A DNA stretch of 64,000 bases from CAZHFW01 sp964531675 (GCA_964531675.1 CAZHFW010000001.1:130550-194549), one strand, 5' to 3'. Shown: positions 33,680 to 45,778, counted from the first letter of the stretch. The notes: generated by a model not told the origin, from the sequence alone. Numbers and translations: made by a program.

Positions 33680-35107
33680 TCAGAACTTGAAGGTCAGCCA
33701 TCCCCCCAGGAAATCCGTGTCGGATCCCCCCGCGTCCTTCACGACGTCCCCCGCCTCGAAGTGCGTGAACGACGCGGTGAAGCTCACGTACCGCGAAATC
33801 GCCCAGTCCGCCTGGAACGTGTACCCCGTCCCCACAAACCGGCTCGTGCTCACCCCCGCCGGGATGCCGATCCGCCCGGGCGAGTACACCGCGTCGCGTG
33901 TGGACTCTCGGAAGAAGGGCTCCACCGCCGCGGTCAACGTCAGGCTCTCCACCGGGCTCACCTGCACCGAAGGATGGAGGTCGTAGAAGTTCGCGGGCGC
34001 CAGCAGATTCGCCTCATTGAAGTAGTTGGCCCGCGGGAACAGCGCGTTGAAGGTCTCCAGCGTGCCGTCATTTGGATCCCCGTCACCCGACGCGATGTTG
34101 GCCTTGAGCCCAAGCCGAGGCTTCCACGCTGCGGATCGAAACGTGTACCCGATGTTGCTCGCGATGGTCCAGGCGCGGATCTGGTCATCGCCCCACGTGC
34201 CGAACTGAAAGACCGCCTCGACGTCGTAGTCCCATCCCCCGGGCGTCCCCCAGAAGCGAGTCCCCACGCTCTGACGCTGCTCATCCGCAACGCCCTGCGC
34301 GTACCGCGAGTTGGCCTTGTCGAGGCCCAGGTAGTAGAGATCGACATGAGCATCGATCGCGCCGCCCAGCGCGATCACGCTGTAGAGGCCCCAGAAACTC
34401 TGGCTGTCGTTCTCGCCGTCGTTGAACAGCCCGCGCTCCTGCTCAACCGGCCTCGTCAGGAACGCATCGACCGTCAGACGGTCCTGCTTCCAGGTCCCAC
34501 GCACCCCGTCAAAGTTCAGCCGCACGTTCGGCGCATCCCGCGCCGTGACAAGCCGCGACGATCCATAGCTCATCTCGAACCGTCCGCCCCGCAGCCTCCA
34601 AGTCCCATCTTCCTTGTCCCCGCCCATCACATCCACGAACGCCTGCTGCAGGTCGAGCTCGTCATCCTGGATCGGGCTTGTTGGAGACTCGTTCCCTTCC
34701 TGGATGCCCGACACGAACTGCACGAACCCCCGGAAGTGCTCGCCCACATGCAGATCCGAATGCAGCAGGAATCGCTGGAGCAGAAAGTCGTCGTGCTCCA
34801 GACCGCGCAGGCCGAATCCCGGCTCCTTGAAATACTCGTACCGCGTCCGGGCCTCTCCGCCGAACGAGAGATAGCTCGTCCCCTCGGCATCCAAAGGCAC
34901 GAACTTCACGCCGTCAAACGTGCCGATCCGCAAAGCCGGATCTCGCAGCGCCGAATAGTCCTCATCAAAGCGGAACATGCGGAACGCAGGAGGTCCCGGG
35001 GTCTGTGCCGCCGCGGGCGGCGACGACCCCTCTCCCGAGAACGCCCACGCCGCTGGCCCGATTCCCACGCACGCTAGAAGACCCAGCAGGAGCATCCGCC
35101 TTCCCAT
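33680..35107 (-). CDS. Outer-membrane porin of alginate-export type
   Basis: 475 residues from ATG 35107, with signal peptide RRMLLLGLLACVGIGPAAWA. The mature protein is an alternating beta-strand barrel with the Alginate_exp pattern: LSFGGEARTRYEYFKEPGFG, FLLQRFLLHSDLHVGEHFRG, RLRGGRFEMSYGSSRLV, and a C-terminal aromatic strand FLGGWLTFKF ending in Phe, as outer-membrane barrels do. In pseudomonads AlgE carries alginate, but the family contains many channels with other cargo. Its start overlaps the amidohydrolase gene by 34 bases, so it is probably the fourth gene of the operon. Barrel-ending Phe supports an outer membrane in this organism. Confidence 0.85.
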   Translation of the reverse strand: MGRRMLLLGLLACVGIGPAAWAFSGEGSSPPAAAQTPGPPAFRMFRFDEDYSALRDPALRIGTFDGVKFVPLDAEGTSYLSFGGEARTRYEYFKEPGFGLRGLEHDDFLLQRFLLHSDLHVGEHFRGFVQFVSGIQEGNESPTSPIQDDELDLQQAFVDVMGGDKEDGTWRLRGGRFEMSYGSSRLVTARDAPNVRLNFDGVRGTWKQDRLTVDAFLTRPVEQERGLFNDGENDSQSFWGLYSVIALGGAIDAHVDLYYLGLDKANSRYAQGVADEQRQSVGTRFWGTPGGWDYDVEAVFQFGTWGDDQIRAWTIASNIGYTFRSAAWKPRLGLKANIASGDGDPNDGTLETFNALFPRANYFNEANLLAPANFYDLHPSVQVSPVESLTLTAAVEPFFRESTRDAVYSPGRIGIPAGVSTSRFVGTGYTFQADWAISRYVSFTASFTHFEAGDVVKDAGGSDTDFLGGWLTFKF

Positions 35108-37029
35108 TTCCCGTGCGCGCACGACAGGCTGTCCGCTCCCAAGGGCCGATGTTGCCGCGCTCCCGACACCGCGCCCCCAACCCCGCCAGCACGGCCCCGA
35201 TCCCGCCAGTGCCCGCCGAACATCGCCACCGGCGACCACTCAGGCATCACAGGCAGCGCCGCCGGCGCAAGCCCCACGAACGCGTCCGCCCCGTGCACGA
35301 CCTTCCCGTCGACGATCGTGAGCACGCTCTCGATCCCACGGATGCGCTCCGCCGGACAGTCGAAGTAGTCCTCCGAAAGCACCGCCAGATCCGCAAACTG
35401 GCCGGGGGTCACCGAGCCCTTGCGGTCCTCCTCGCGCGAGTGATACGCCGAGCCCTTCGTGTAGAGCTCCAACGCCTCGACCCGCGAAAGCAGGTTCTCA
35501 GGCCCGTAGAGCGACGTCCCGCCGACCGTCCGCCCCGTCACAAGCCAGCTCAGACTCGTCCACGGGTTGTAGCTCGCCACCCGTGTCGCATCCGTGCCCG
35601 CGCCCACCGGCACGCCAAGCTCGAGCATCCGCCGGATCGGAGGCGTCCGCTTGGCCGCGTCCGCGCCGTAGCGCTCGATGAAGTACTCCCCTTGGAACGC
35701 CATGCGATGCTGGATCGCGATGCCGCCGCCCAGCGCCCGGATCCGCTCCAGGTTCCGCTCGCTCACCGTCTCACAGTGATCAAAGAACCAGCGCAGCTGA
35801 TCCACCGGCACGTCCCGGTGCACCTTCTCGAACACATCCAGCGCCCGCGAGATCGTCTCGTCATACGTCGCGTGAAGCCTGAACGCCCACTTGTTCCGCG
35901 CCAGCAATCCGACGACGCCCTCCAGGTCCGCCTCCATCGTCGAGGCCATGTCGGGCCTGGCGATGCGGAAGTCCTCGAAGTCCGCCGCGGAATACACGAG
36001 CATCTCACCCGCGCCGTTGAGCCTCAGGAACTCGTCCCCCTGGTACATCGTGTTGTTGGCGCACCAGTTCGCGAAATCCTCGCGTTCCTTCTGAGGCCGC
36101 TGCGTGAACAGGTTGTACGCGATCCGGAGCGTCAGCTCGCCCCGCTTCTGGAGCTCCAGGATCACGCTGTAATCATCGGGCCAGTTCTGAAAACCGCCGC
36201 CCGCATCGCACACGCTCGTCACGCCGAGCCGGTTGAGCTCGCGCATGAAGTGCCGCGTGCTGTTGAGCTGATACTCCGCGGGGAGCTTGGGCCCGAGGCT
36301 GAGCGTCTTGTACAGAATCCATGCGTTGGGCTCCGCGACCAGAAGCCCCGTGGGCTCCCCGTTCTTGTCGCGCTCGATCCGCCCGCCCGGAGGTTCGGGC
36401 GTGTCCTTCGTGTATCCCACCGCCCGCAGCGCCGCACGATTCAGCAGCGCCCGGTCGTACAGATGCAGAATGAACACCGGCGTCTCCGGCGCCGCCTCGT
36501 TCAGTTCCGCCAGCGTCGGCAATCGCCTCTCCGCGAACTGCCACTCGCAGAATCCGCCCACCACCCGCACCCATTGCGGCGCGGGAGTCCGCGCCACCTG
36601 CGCCCGCAGCATCCGCATCGCATCCGCCAGGCTCGGCACCCCGTCCCAGCGGAGCTCCATGTTGTAGTTCAGGCCGCCCCGGATCACGTGCAGATGGCTG
36701 TCGATCAGCCCCGGAATCGCCGTCCGCCCGCCCAGCTCCACGACCCGCGTCTTTGCATCGCGCAGCGCGTCCATCTGCGCGTCGCTCCCGGTCGCGAGGA
36801 ACTTGCCCCCGCGGATCGCGACACCAGAAACGAAGGGATTGGGCTTGGCCCCCGTGAAGACCTTCCCTCCACGCAGGATCAGATCCGCCCGGTTCGTGTC
36901 CGTCATCGCTCGCCGCTCCGTTCCGTGCGTCTGTGCACATCCACCCAGCGCCGCCGCGCCGGACAATCCCGCCGCCGCCCCCGCGCTGGCCGCCAGAAAG
37001 CCCCGGCGTGAGAATCCCTCGTCCATCAT
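35074..37029 (-). CDS. YtcJ-like amidohydrolase, Tat-exported
   Basis: 651 residues. A twin-arginine signal (MDEGFSRRGFLAASAGAAAG) with a following GGC suggests export and possibly lipid attachment. The enzyme is an amidohydrolase-3 (YtcJ/ExpR-type) with AIPGLIDSHLHVIRGG (metal site HxH), WFFDHCETVSERNLERI and GAGTDATRVASYNPW (Asp ligand), and the characteristic C-terminal end GCSCWVF. Two start codons are adjacent (37029 and 37026); the first overlaps the XapX stop by four bases (ATGA). Substrate unknown; YtcJ-like enzymes hydrolyse amide or urea bonds. Its partners (XapX, isochorismatase-like hydrolase) form a recurring cluster in proteobacteria. Confidence 0.92.
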   Translation of the reverse strand: MMDEGFSRRGFLAASAGAAAGLSGAAALGGCAQTHGTERRAMTDTNRADLILRGGKVFTGAKPNPFVSGVAIRGGKFLATGSDAQMDALRDAKTRVVELGGRTAIPGLIDSHLHVIRGGLNYNMELRWDGVPSLADAMRMLRAQVARTPAPQWVRVVGGFCEWQFAERRLPTLAELNEAAPETPVFILHLYDRALLNRAALRAVGYTKDTPEPPGGRIERDKNGEPTGLLVAEPNAWILYKTLSLGPKLPAEYQLNSTRHFMRELNRLGVTSVCDAGGGFQNWPDDYSVILELQKRGELTLRIAYNLFTQRPQKEREDFANWCANNTMYQGDEFLRLNGAGEMLVYSAADFEDFRIARPDMASTMEADLEGVVGLLARNKWAFRLHATYDETISRALDVFEKVHRDVPVDQLRWFFDHCETVSERNLERIRALGGGIAIQHRMAFQGEYFIERYGADAAKRTPPIRRMLELGVPVGAGTDATRVASYNPWTSLSWLVTGRTVGGTSLYGPENLLSRVEALELYTKGSAYHSREEDRKGSVTPGQFADLAVLSEDYFDCPAERIRGIESVLTIVDGKVVHGADAFVGLAPAALPVMPEWSPVAMFGGHWRDRGRAGGVGGAVSGARQHRPLGADSLSCAHGKWEGGCSCWVF

Positions 37030-37289
37030 GGCTTCAGCTCCGTGCTCGCGCCGAGGTGAGCAGCGGGGGACTGTTCCGCCGCCCCGGAGGCCGGATTAGT
37101 CGCAGTGACCTGCGTCGCTTCTGGGGTCTGACGCCATGTCTTGATCGCCGTCATCGCACGCTCTCCGCAGAGCATGCCAAGCAGCCCGACCAGCGCGATC
37201 ACCGGGGGCGCCGGGGATCGAACCCCCAGCGCCCCGTAGATCAGACCAACGCCGATGCCCACCGCGAACGAAAGAAGGCACGCCGTCAT
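37026..37289 (-). CDS. XapX domain protein
   Basis: 87 residues with two membrane helices: LSFAVGIGVGLIYGALGVRS and PPVIALVGLLGMLCGERAM. The central GVRSPAPPVIALVGLLG is the XapX-domain signature (DUF1427). The C-terminal 30 residues are polar and extra. The function of XapX is unknown; it usually stands between hydrolase genes, as here. GGAGGCGTC precedes ATG 37289, and the ATGA overlap couples it to the amidohydrolase. An upstream open frame to 37700 is a shadow of the hydrolase gene and was not used. Confidence 0.85.
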   Translation of the reverse strand: MTACLLSFAVGIGVGLIYGALGVRSPAPPVIALVGLLGMLCGERAMTAIKTWRQTPEATQVTATNPASGAAEQSPAAHLGASTELKP

Positions 37290-37318
37290 GACGCCTCCGT
37301 TTCCTGCCGCTGGCGTCT

Positions 37319-37966
37319 TCAGTGGGATCCGCCTTCGGAGGCGTGCTCGCCCAGCGCCCACTTGCTGAAGCGGATCTGGATGCCGTAAGGCGAGTGGGCC
37401 TTCATGATCTCCATCATCCCGTCGTAGGTCTCGCTCCGCGCCCAGTCCTGCTGGAGCTCGAACGCCCACTGAAGGGAGGTGATGGGCGTCGCGCCCGCCT
37501 GCACGAGCCTTTCGACCGACCGCTGATGCGCTTCGGTCGAGATGTCGCCGCAGGCGTCGGTGGGAACGAACACCTCGTAGCCCTCGCGCATCATGTCGAG
37601 GCTCGGGAACATCACGCACGCTTCGGTCCAGAGGCCCGCGATCACGAAGCGCTTCCGCCCCGTCGCGCGGACCGCCTTCTTGAAGCCCTCGTCGATCCAC
37701 GAGTTCATCGACGTGCGGTCGATGATCGGCGCGCCCGGGAACAGATCCGTCACTTCAGGCATGAACGGCCCGGAGAACGAGTCCTTCGCGACCGTCGTGA
37801 TGATCGTCGGGATCTTGAAGAGCTTGGCCGCCTTCGCGAGGATCTGCACGTTGTGCATGATCGAGATGCGATCGTGCGACTGGACGCCCTGATACATCGC
37901 CGGCTGGAAATCGATCAGCGCCAGCGCGCAGTCCTGTGGCGTCAGCATGGTCGTATACCGCGACAT
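37319..37966 (-). CDS. Isochorismatase-family hydrolase (YcaC-like)
   Basis: 215 residues, single cysteine-hydrolase domain. The catalytic triad is visible as Asp in ALALIDFQPAM, Lys in TTVAKDSFSGP and Cys in GLWTEACVMF, in the order typical of YcaC and nicotinamidase relatives. Substrate of YcaC-like enzymes is not settled. AGGAG lies at good spacing before ATG 37966. First gene of the operon running through XapX, the Tat amidohydrolase and the porin. It is divergent from the ECF sigma gene. Confidence 0.92.
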   Translation of the reverse strand: MSRYTTMLTPQDCALALIDFQPAMYQGVQSHDRISIMHNVQILAKAAKLFKIPTIITTVAKDSFSGPFMPEVTDLFPGAPIIDRTSMNSWIDEGFKKAVRATGRKRFVIAGLWTEACVMFPSLDMMREGYEVFVPTDACGDISTEAHQRSVERLVQAGATPITSLQWAFELQQDWARSETYDGMMEIMKAHSPYGIQIRFSKWALGEHASEGGSH

Positions 37967-38424
37967 GAGCAACTCCTGAGTTGTGTACCGCGCGGCCGCC
38001 CCCGGCGCATGCCGTCCATCCCGGCGCCCCCGCGAACGCACGCACAGTATCGATTGCTCTCGATCTTCGCAGGGTCCCGCCCGTTCTTTTCACGCGAATC
38101 GAGGATCATTCTTCGATTGTGAAAACTGCGCGCGCGGTGTCTGTGCAAACAACAGCCGCAAGCCCCGGACATCGTGCGTGTTTCTGCGCTTTCCGTATCT
38201 CGCGGTCCGTTACCCGCCTCACCCGCCGGACGCGCAGCGACGCGCCGCACCACGCCGCGCCGCCACGCACCCGACGTTCCACACCCACCCGGGTCATTCG
38301 TGAGATCCCCCCGCCACCCCTCAACATGGCCCCAAAGCCCGCCCCGCGTCCGAGAAACCCGCTCTGCCGCTCACCTCCCGATTCCTCCCTCGACCCTCTC
38401 CAATCCCCCGGTAAACTGGCCGCC
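37967..38424. other. Intergenic gap between divergent operons (458 bases)
   Basis: Apart from the ribosome site of the hydrolase at its left end and the TAAACT box at its right end, I see no gene, repeat or hairpin here. Composition is C-rich on the plus strand. The length suggests regulatory sequence for both divergent units. Confidence 0.5.
38412..38417 (+). promoter_or_regulatory. -10 box (TAAACT), leaderless start of ECF sigma gene
   Basis: TAAACT ends 7 bases before ATG 38425; TCGACC at 38390-38395 is a possible -35 with 16-base spacing. No ribosome site is present. Confidence 0.5.
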
Positions 38425-39023
38425 ATGTCCGGACCGTCCCCCCAGGAAGTCACCATCGTGCTGCGCGCCGCCGCAGCCGGGGACCGGCACGCAACCGACC
38501 AGCTCCTGCCTCTTGTCTACAACGAGCTCCGCGCCATGGCCCGCTCGCGCCTGGCCCACACGCCTCCCGGCAACACGCTCCAGCCAACCGCGCTCGTCCA
38601 CGAGGCCTACATGAAGCTCCTCGGCGCCGATCCGGACAATCCCCCGAACTGGGAAAACCGGGCCCACTTCTTCGGCGCCGCCGCCCGTGCCATGCGCAAC
38701 ATCCTCGTCGATCAGGCCCGCCGCAAGGCAGGCCCCAAGGCCGGCGGCGGCCGCCGTCGTGAAGACCTCGACGCCCTCGAAGATCAAACCCCGCTCATCC
38801 AGGCGCCCATCGACGACATGGTCGCCCTCGATCAGGCCCTCAGCGAACTCGACAAGCTCGACGCCCGCAAGGCCCAGGTCGTCATGTTCAAGTACTTCGC
38901 CGGTCTGGAGCACGAGCACATCGCCCAGGCCCTGGGCGTCAGCATCCCAACCATCGAGCGCGACTGGGCGTTCGCTCGCTCCTGGCTCCAGGCCAAACTC
39001 AAAGGCCGGGGAGACACGCTCTG

Positions 39024-39024
<1 letters not shown>
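38425..39024 (+). CDS. ECF-family RNA polymerase sigma factor (TIGR02999 type)
   Basis: 199 residues. Region 2 carries VYNELRAMARSRLAHTPPGN and TALVHEAYMKLLG, with ENRAHFFGAAARAMRNILVD after it; this is the signature of the large acidobacterial/planctomycete ECF group. Region 4 has LGVSIPTIERDWAFARSWLQ, the helix-turn-helix for -35 recognition. Its TGA overlaps the ATG of a Ser/Thr kinase gene by one base (TGATG), so both are made together. In this group the kinase is thought to control the sigma factor, replacing a classical anti-sigma factor. No anti-sigma gene is seen. Confidence 0.95.
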
Positions 39025-41879
<2,855 letters not shown>

Positions 41880-41956
41880 AACGCGTGCAAGCCACAGCAC
41901 GTCCACGCCCGCGCGTCTCCACCATTTTGCGTCGCGATCCCGTCACACCGCCATCC

Positions 41957-43150
41957 TCAGCGCGTGCGTCGCCGGCGCAGGCCCATCAGCCCCATCGTGC
42001 CAAACGCGAGGCCCGCACCCGGAGCGGGCACATCGGAAACGACCCAGCCGCGGGCGGCACCGTTGAAGTATCCACCGCCCACGATCGTGCCGCCGTCGGC
42101 AGAGATCCCGGTGACCTGGCCAAGATTCCAACCCGTGAGGTCGAGTCCCTTCGACGCCAGCAGCGACGCCAGATCAACCATTCCCGAGCTCGGAGTCCAC
42201 AGGAAAGGGGTGGAAGGAAGGCCCGCCCCCGTGCAGTTCCCGACGACCATTGAACCGTTGATGTTGACGCCAACCGCGAACGAGCTTGTGAAACCAGGAA
42301 GGACCCCCAGGTTCTGGATGTTGCCGGCAGCGTCCCACCGTACCGCTCGCTGCAGCCCGGCGCCCGCGCTCGAGTCGCCCACCGTGATTTCGCCATCGGC
42401 GCTGATGCCATTGGCCTGCGCGAAAAGACCGGCGCCGAGCGAGGTCAGCCTCTGCATGCCGGTGTCGGCACTCCACTTGAATGCGCTGTTGCCGTTCGCA
42501 GGCTCTTCTGCGACTCCCACGATCTTCGCGCCGTCCGCGCTGATGCCGAATGCTTCGGAGGCTCGAGACGGAGCGAGCGATCCCAGGCTTTGGTACCCGC
42601 CGCTGCTGGTCCAACGCGCCGCCTGCTTCGCAAGCGACGTGGTCCCCATCGTGCCGGCGCCGACCGTTCCGTCTCGGCTCAGGCCGTTCAGCGAGCTCTG
42701 CAACACGAATGGGCTGGACTGCCGCAGACTCTGCACGCCCGTCGAGCTGGACCAGCGCATGCCGAAGTAGGAATAGGTCTCGCCCGCCGGAACCGAGTAC
42801 TGACCGCCGACAATCAATCCATTCCCGCTGATCGTGCGGGCGAATGAACTCTCCGCCGACGCGGGCGCGCCGAGGTTCACAAGCCCGCCTGCCTTCGTCC
42901 ATCGCACCGCTCGCCCCACCGGGACGCCGCTCACCAACGTCGCGGATGTTCCCGCGACCGAGGTGCCATCCCAGTTCACGCTGGTGGCGGAAGATGATCC
43001 GCCGTTCGGAAGCACGCCAATACTGGAAATCGAAGTCGCGCCTTGGGCCGCCCCACAGATCAGCATCAGGACGATCCAATAACTCGCCCGAACTTGCGCA
43101 TCCGTGCCCATCCTGTTCAGCGAAGTACGCCCGAATTCTGTCTCTCTCAT
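41957..43150 (-). CDS. HAF-repeat-like PEP-CTERM protein
   Basis: 397 residues. A signal peptide follows a short basic leader (ASYWIVLMLICGAAQGA). The body repeats a motif of about 45 residues in which a phrase such as GISADGAKIVG or GISADGEITVG alternates with AVRWDAAGNIQNLGVLPG, the layout of extracellular HAF repeats. The C-terminus VPAPGAGLAFGTMGLMGLRR with further Arg is a PEP-CTERM tag in which Leu-rich helix and Arg cluster are clear. ATG 43150 is favoured by a promoter with TAGTCT 6 bases upstream; ATG 43111 would give a neater signal peptide. Function unknown; expected to be surface attached. Confidence 0.85.
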   Translation of the reverse strand: MRETEFGRTSLNRMGTDAQVRASYWIVLMLICGAAQGATSISSIGVLPNGGSSSATSVNWDGTSVAGTSATLVSGVPVGRAVRWTKAGGLVNLGAPASAESSFARTISGNGLIVGGQYSVPAGETYSYFGMRWSSSTGVQSLRQSSPFVLQSSLNGLSRDGTVGAGTMGTTSLAKQAARWTSSGGYQSLGSLAPSRASEAFGISADGAKIVGVAEEPANGNSAFKWSADTGMQRLTSLGAGLFAQANGISADGEITVGDSSAGAGLQRAVRWDAAGNIQNLGVLPGFTSSFAVGVNINGSMVVGNCTGAGLPSTPFLWTPSSGMVDLASLLASKGLDLTGWNLGQVTGISADGGTIVGGGYFNGAARGWVVSDVPAPGAGLAFGTMGLMGLRRRRTR

Positions 43151-43156
43151 GAGCCC

Positions 43157-43186
43157 AGACTAACGCGACTGAATATCCATTTGCAA
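43157..43186 (-). promoter_or_regulatory. Promoter, leaderless start of HAF PEP-CTERM gene
   Basis: On the minus strand TTGCAA (43181-43186) and TAGTCT (43157-43162) are 18 bases apart, and the -10 box is 6 bases from ATG 43150. This is the best-formed -35/-10 pair among the start-proximal promoters of the window. Confidence 0.55.
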
Positions 43187-43342
43187 GGGTGAATTACGCT
43201 CAACCGTAGATCTTCTCACCACACACACGAGCTGTTCCCTCGCGTACGCTGAATGCCATTTCCGTCCTGACCCGCCGGAGAGGGGTGCAGGCCGCCAAAG
43301 AAGCCCCTCCGAGGTCCCAGCAGCCTCTTCTCCCGCTTCGGA

Positions 43343-43348
43343 TACGCT
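43343..43348 (+). promoter_or_regulatory. -10 box (TACGCT), leaderless start of the MBL-fold gene
   Basis: TACGCT ends 6 bases before ATG 43355; no ribosome site is present. Confidence 0.45.
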
Positions 43349-43354
43349 CTGCTC

Positions 43355-44746
43355 ATGCGCATTCATCTCTGCGGAGCAGCGGGGGAGGTCACCGGATCGG
43401 GCTATCTCGTCGAGACCGCTTCCGCCCGCGTCCTCGTCGACTTCGGCCTCTTCCAGGGCCCCGACGCCACCGATGGCAAAAACCACGAGCTCGGCCCGGT
43501 CGACCCCAAGACCATCGACGCCATCGTCCTCACCCACGCCCACATCGACCATTGCGGCAGGCTTCCCCTGCTCGCCACCCAGGGCTACGCCCGCGCGATC
43601 CATTGCACGCCCGCCACCGCCGACTTCACCGAACTGCTCCTCCGCGACTCCGCCAACATCCAGGAGTCCGAGGCCGAGCGCACCAACCGCAAACTGCTCC
43701 GCTCGGGTGATCCCCCCGTCGAGCCGCTCTATCGCCGTGAAGACGCCGAGAAGGTCTTCCCGCTGCTGAAGTCGTTGCCGTACAACGAGTGGCGACAGGT
43801 CGCGCCCTCCATCCGCGTCCGACTCCACGACGCGGGCCACGTGCTCGGCTCCGCCAGCGTGGAGATGCAGGTCACCGAAGGCGCATCCACCCGGACCATC
43901 ATCTTCTCCGGAGACCTCGGCCCCTCGGGCGTCCCCCTGATGCGCGATCCGACCACCTTCGATCACGCCGACCTGGTCTTCATGGAGTCGACCTACGGCG
44001 ATCGCGACCACCGGCCCCTGGCCGACACCGTCAACGAACTCAAGGAAGTCCTCACCCAGACCGCCTGGTCCAAAGAAAAAGTCCTCATCCCGGCCTTTGC
44101 GGTCGGACGCACCCAGCTCATTCTCTACTACATGGCCGAGCTCCGCCGCGATCGCGAGATCCCCGAGGCCCCGATCTTCCTCGACAGCCCGATGGCCGTG
44201 AAAGCCACCGAGCTCTACATCAAGCACGCCGATCTCCTCGACGATCAGACCCGCCGCATGGCCCAATCGGGCATCTTCCGCCGCGAACTGGCCAACCTGA
44301 AGTTCGTCCAGAGCGTCGACCAATCCAAGGCCCTCAACGAGTCGTGGGAGCCCGCGATCATCATCGCCGCCAGCGGCATGTGCGAAGGCGGGCGCATCGT
44401 GCACCACCTCAAACACAACCTCTGGCGCAAGGGTGTGGTCGTCCTCATCGCGGGCTATCAGGCCCAAGGCACGCTTGGGCGTCGCCTCGTCGAGGGCGCA
44501 TCCTTCGTCCGCATCCACGGCGACACCGTCCAGGTCCGCGCCCGCATCGCCACCCTCGGAGGCTTCTCCGCCCACGCGGGCCAGACCGACCTGCTCAAGT
44601 GGTTCTCAACCCTCGCGCCGAGCAAGCCCAGGCTCATCCTCACCCACGGCGAAGATCCGCCCCGTCAGGCCCTCGCGGCCAAACTCCGTGAACGCTTCAA
44701 TGCGGCCGCAGAGCTTCCCGGCAAGAACGCTGTGATCGACTTCTGA
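43355..44746 (+). CDS. Beta-CASP metallo-beta-lactamase RNase-like hydrolase
   Basis: 463 residues, cytoplasmic. Metallo-beta-lactamase motif 2 is VLTHAHIDHCGRLP; motif 3 lies in DAGHVLGSA; motif 4 is IIFSGDLGPSG. The beta-CASP insert has ESTYGDRDHRP, PAFAVGRTQLILYYM, IFLDSPMAVKATELY and AASGMCEGGRIVHHL, ending GGFSAHAGQTDLLKW and LILTHGEDPPR. This set defines the CPSF73/Ysh1-like family, which cleaves RNA in archaea and eukaryotes and is widespread but less studied in bacteria. It converges with ribokinase, 6 bases between stops. Confidence 0.94.
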   Translation: MRIHLCGAAGEVTGSGYLVETASARVLVDFGLFQGPDATDGKNHELGPVDPKTIDAIVLTHAHIDHCGRLPLLATQGYARAIHCTPATADFTELLLRDSANIQESEAERTNRKLLRSGDPPVEPLYRREDAEKVFPLLKSLPYNEWRQVAPSIRVRLHDAGHVLGSASVEMQVTEGASTRTIIFSGDLGPSGVPLMRDPTTFDHADLVFMESTYGDRDHRPLADTVNELKEVLTQTAWSKEKVLIPAFAVGRTQLILYYMAELRRDREIPEAPIFLDSPMAVKATELYIKHADLLDDQTRRMAQSGIFRRELANLKFVQSVDQSKALNESWEPAIIIAASGMCEGGRIVHHLKHNLWRKGVVVLIAGYQAQGTLGRRLVEGASFVRIHGDTVQVRARIATLGGFSAHAGQTDLLKWFSTLAPSKPRLILTHGEDPPRQALAAKLRERFNAAAELPGKNAVIDF

Positions 44747-44752
44747 GATGGC

Positions 44753-45736
44753 TCAGGACGAGGCCGCGGAAAGGTGAGGCATCGCCGCATCAAGCTCCGC
44801 GCGTGTGGGAAGCGAGGGAATCGCCCCACGCTTGGTGGTCGTCAGCGATCCCGCGACGCAGGCCCGATGCACCGCCGCATCCACGCGCCGGTACTCCTCT
44901 TCCGAGCGTTCGGGAACCGCGATCACATCGGCGAATCCGACGGCCATTGCCGCGCAGAACGCGTCGCCCGCGCCCACCGAATCCACCGCGTCGACCGGAA
45001 TCGTGGAGACCCGCTTGGGCCGTCCGCGATGAATGAAGATCGCGCCCTGCGATCCCAGCGTCATGACAACCGTGGGCGGGCCGAACTCCGCCAGGCGCAG
45101 GAGCACCCGCGCCGGATCGAGCGTGGGCTCCACGCCCGCCAGCACGGCGCCCTCGTTCTTGTTGACCACCAGCAGCCGTGCCTGCCGCACCAGCTCGCGC
45201 GACGCGCTGCCCGCCAAAGGCGCCGGCGCCGCGTTGATCATCACCGCGACGCCCGCCTCACGCGCGATCCGGATCCCTTCCGCGATCGCCGCTGCAGGCG
45301 TCTCGAACTGCACGAGCAGCACCTGCGCCGCCCGAATCGCCGACTCGGCCTTCTGCACGTCTTCAACTGTCATCAGCGCATTGGCGCCCGGCGCGACCAC
45401 GATCGTGTTCTCGCCGCCCTCCGCCACCGTGATCAGGCCGACGCCCGTGGGCGTCTGTTCCTTCTGGATCAGGTTGGAAAGCTCGAGCGTCTCCTTCTGG
45501 AGGACGCCCGTCAGCATGCGCCCGTGCTCATCCGATCCCACGCAGCCGATCAGCGAAACGCTCGCACCGAGCCGGCTCGCCGCCACCGCCTGATTCGCGC
45601 CCTTCCCGCCCGGGAACGTCGCAAACCTTCCGCCGATGACCGTTTCACCATGCGCCGGCAGCTTGGGCGCACGCACCACCAGGTCGATGTTGATCGACCC
45701 CAGCACGCAAATTCGAGCTGGCTGCCCGTCGCTCAT
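44753..45736 (-). CDS. rbsK: Ribokinase
   Basis: 327 residues of the PfkB family. The N-terminal signature FATFPGGKGANQAVAASRLG and the C-terminal DSVGAGDAFCAAMAVG (anion hole and catalytic Asp) are both present, with VLGSINIDLVVRAP at the start and NAAPAPL and VVNKNEGAVL in between, typical of ribokinase rather than fructokinase. It phosphorylates ribose to ribose 5-phosphate. No ribose transporter or regulator is adjacent; it lies 90 bases downstream of greA. The C-terminal NHR-type stretch is shorter than usual but unbroken. Confidence 0.9.
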   Translation of the reverse strand: MSDGQPARICVLGSINIDLVVRAPKLPAHGETVIGGRFATFPGGKGANQAVAASRLGASVSLIGCVGSDEHGRMLTGVLQKETLELSNLIQKEQTPTGVGLITVAEGGENTIVVAPGANALMTVEDVQKAESAIRAAQVLLVQFETPAAAIAEGIRIAREAGVAVMINAAPAPLAGSASRELVRQARLLVVNKNEGAVLAGVEPTLDPARVLLRLAEFGPPTVVMTLGSQGAIFIHRGRPKRVSTIPVDAVDSVGAGDAFCAAMAVGFADVIAVPERSEEEYRRVDAAVHRACVAGSLTTTKRGAIPSLPTRAELDAAMPHLSAASS

Positions 45737-45742
45737 GGCGGC

Positions 45743-45748
45743 AGTATG
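45743..45748 (-). promoter_or_regulatory. Possible -10 box (CATACT) of ribokinase gene
   Basis: On the minus strand CATACT ends 6 bases before ATG 45736, with no ribosome site. The first base deviates from TAnnnT, so this member of the leaderless group is weaker. Confidence 0.3.
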
Positions 45749-45778
45749 ACGTTTCCGCCGGGCATTGCAAACCCGCCG

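Noticed and set aside
35074..35107. Frameshift at the end of the amidohydrolase (overlap with the porin start)
   Set aside because: The C-terminus GCSCWVF is the usual end of YtcJ-like amidohydrolases, so the reading frame is intact and the overlap is genuine.
37290..37700. N-terminal extension of the XapX protein
   Set aside because: It reads through the hydrolase gene in another frame; GGAGG sits directly before ATG 37289.
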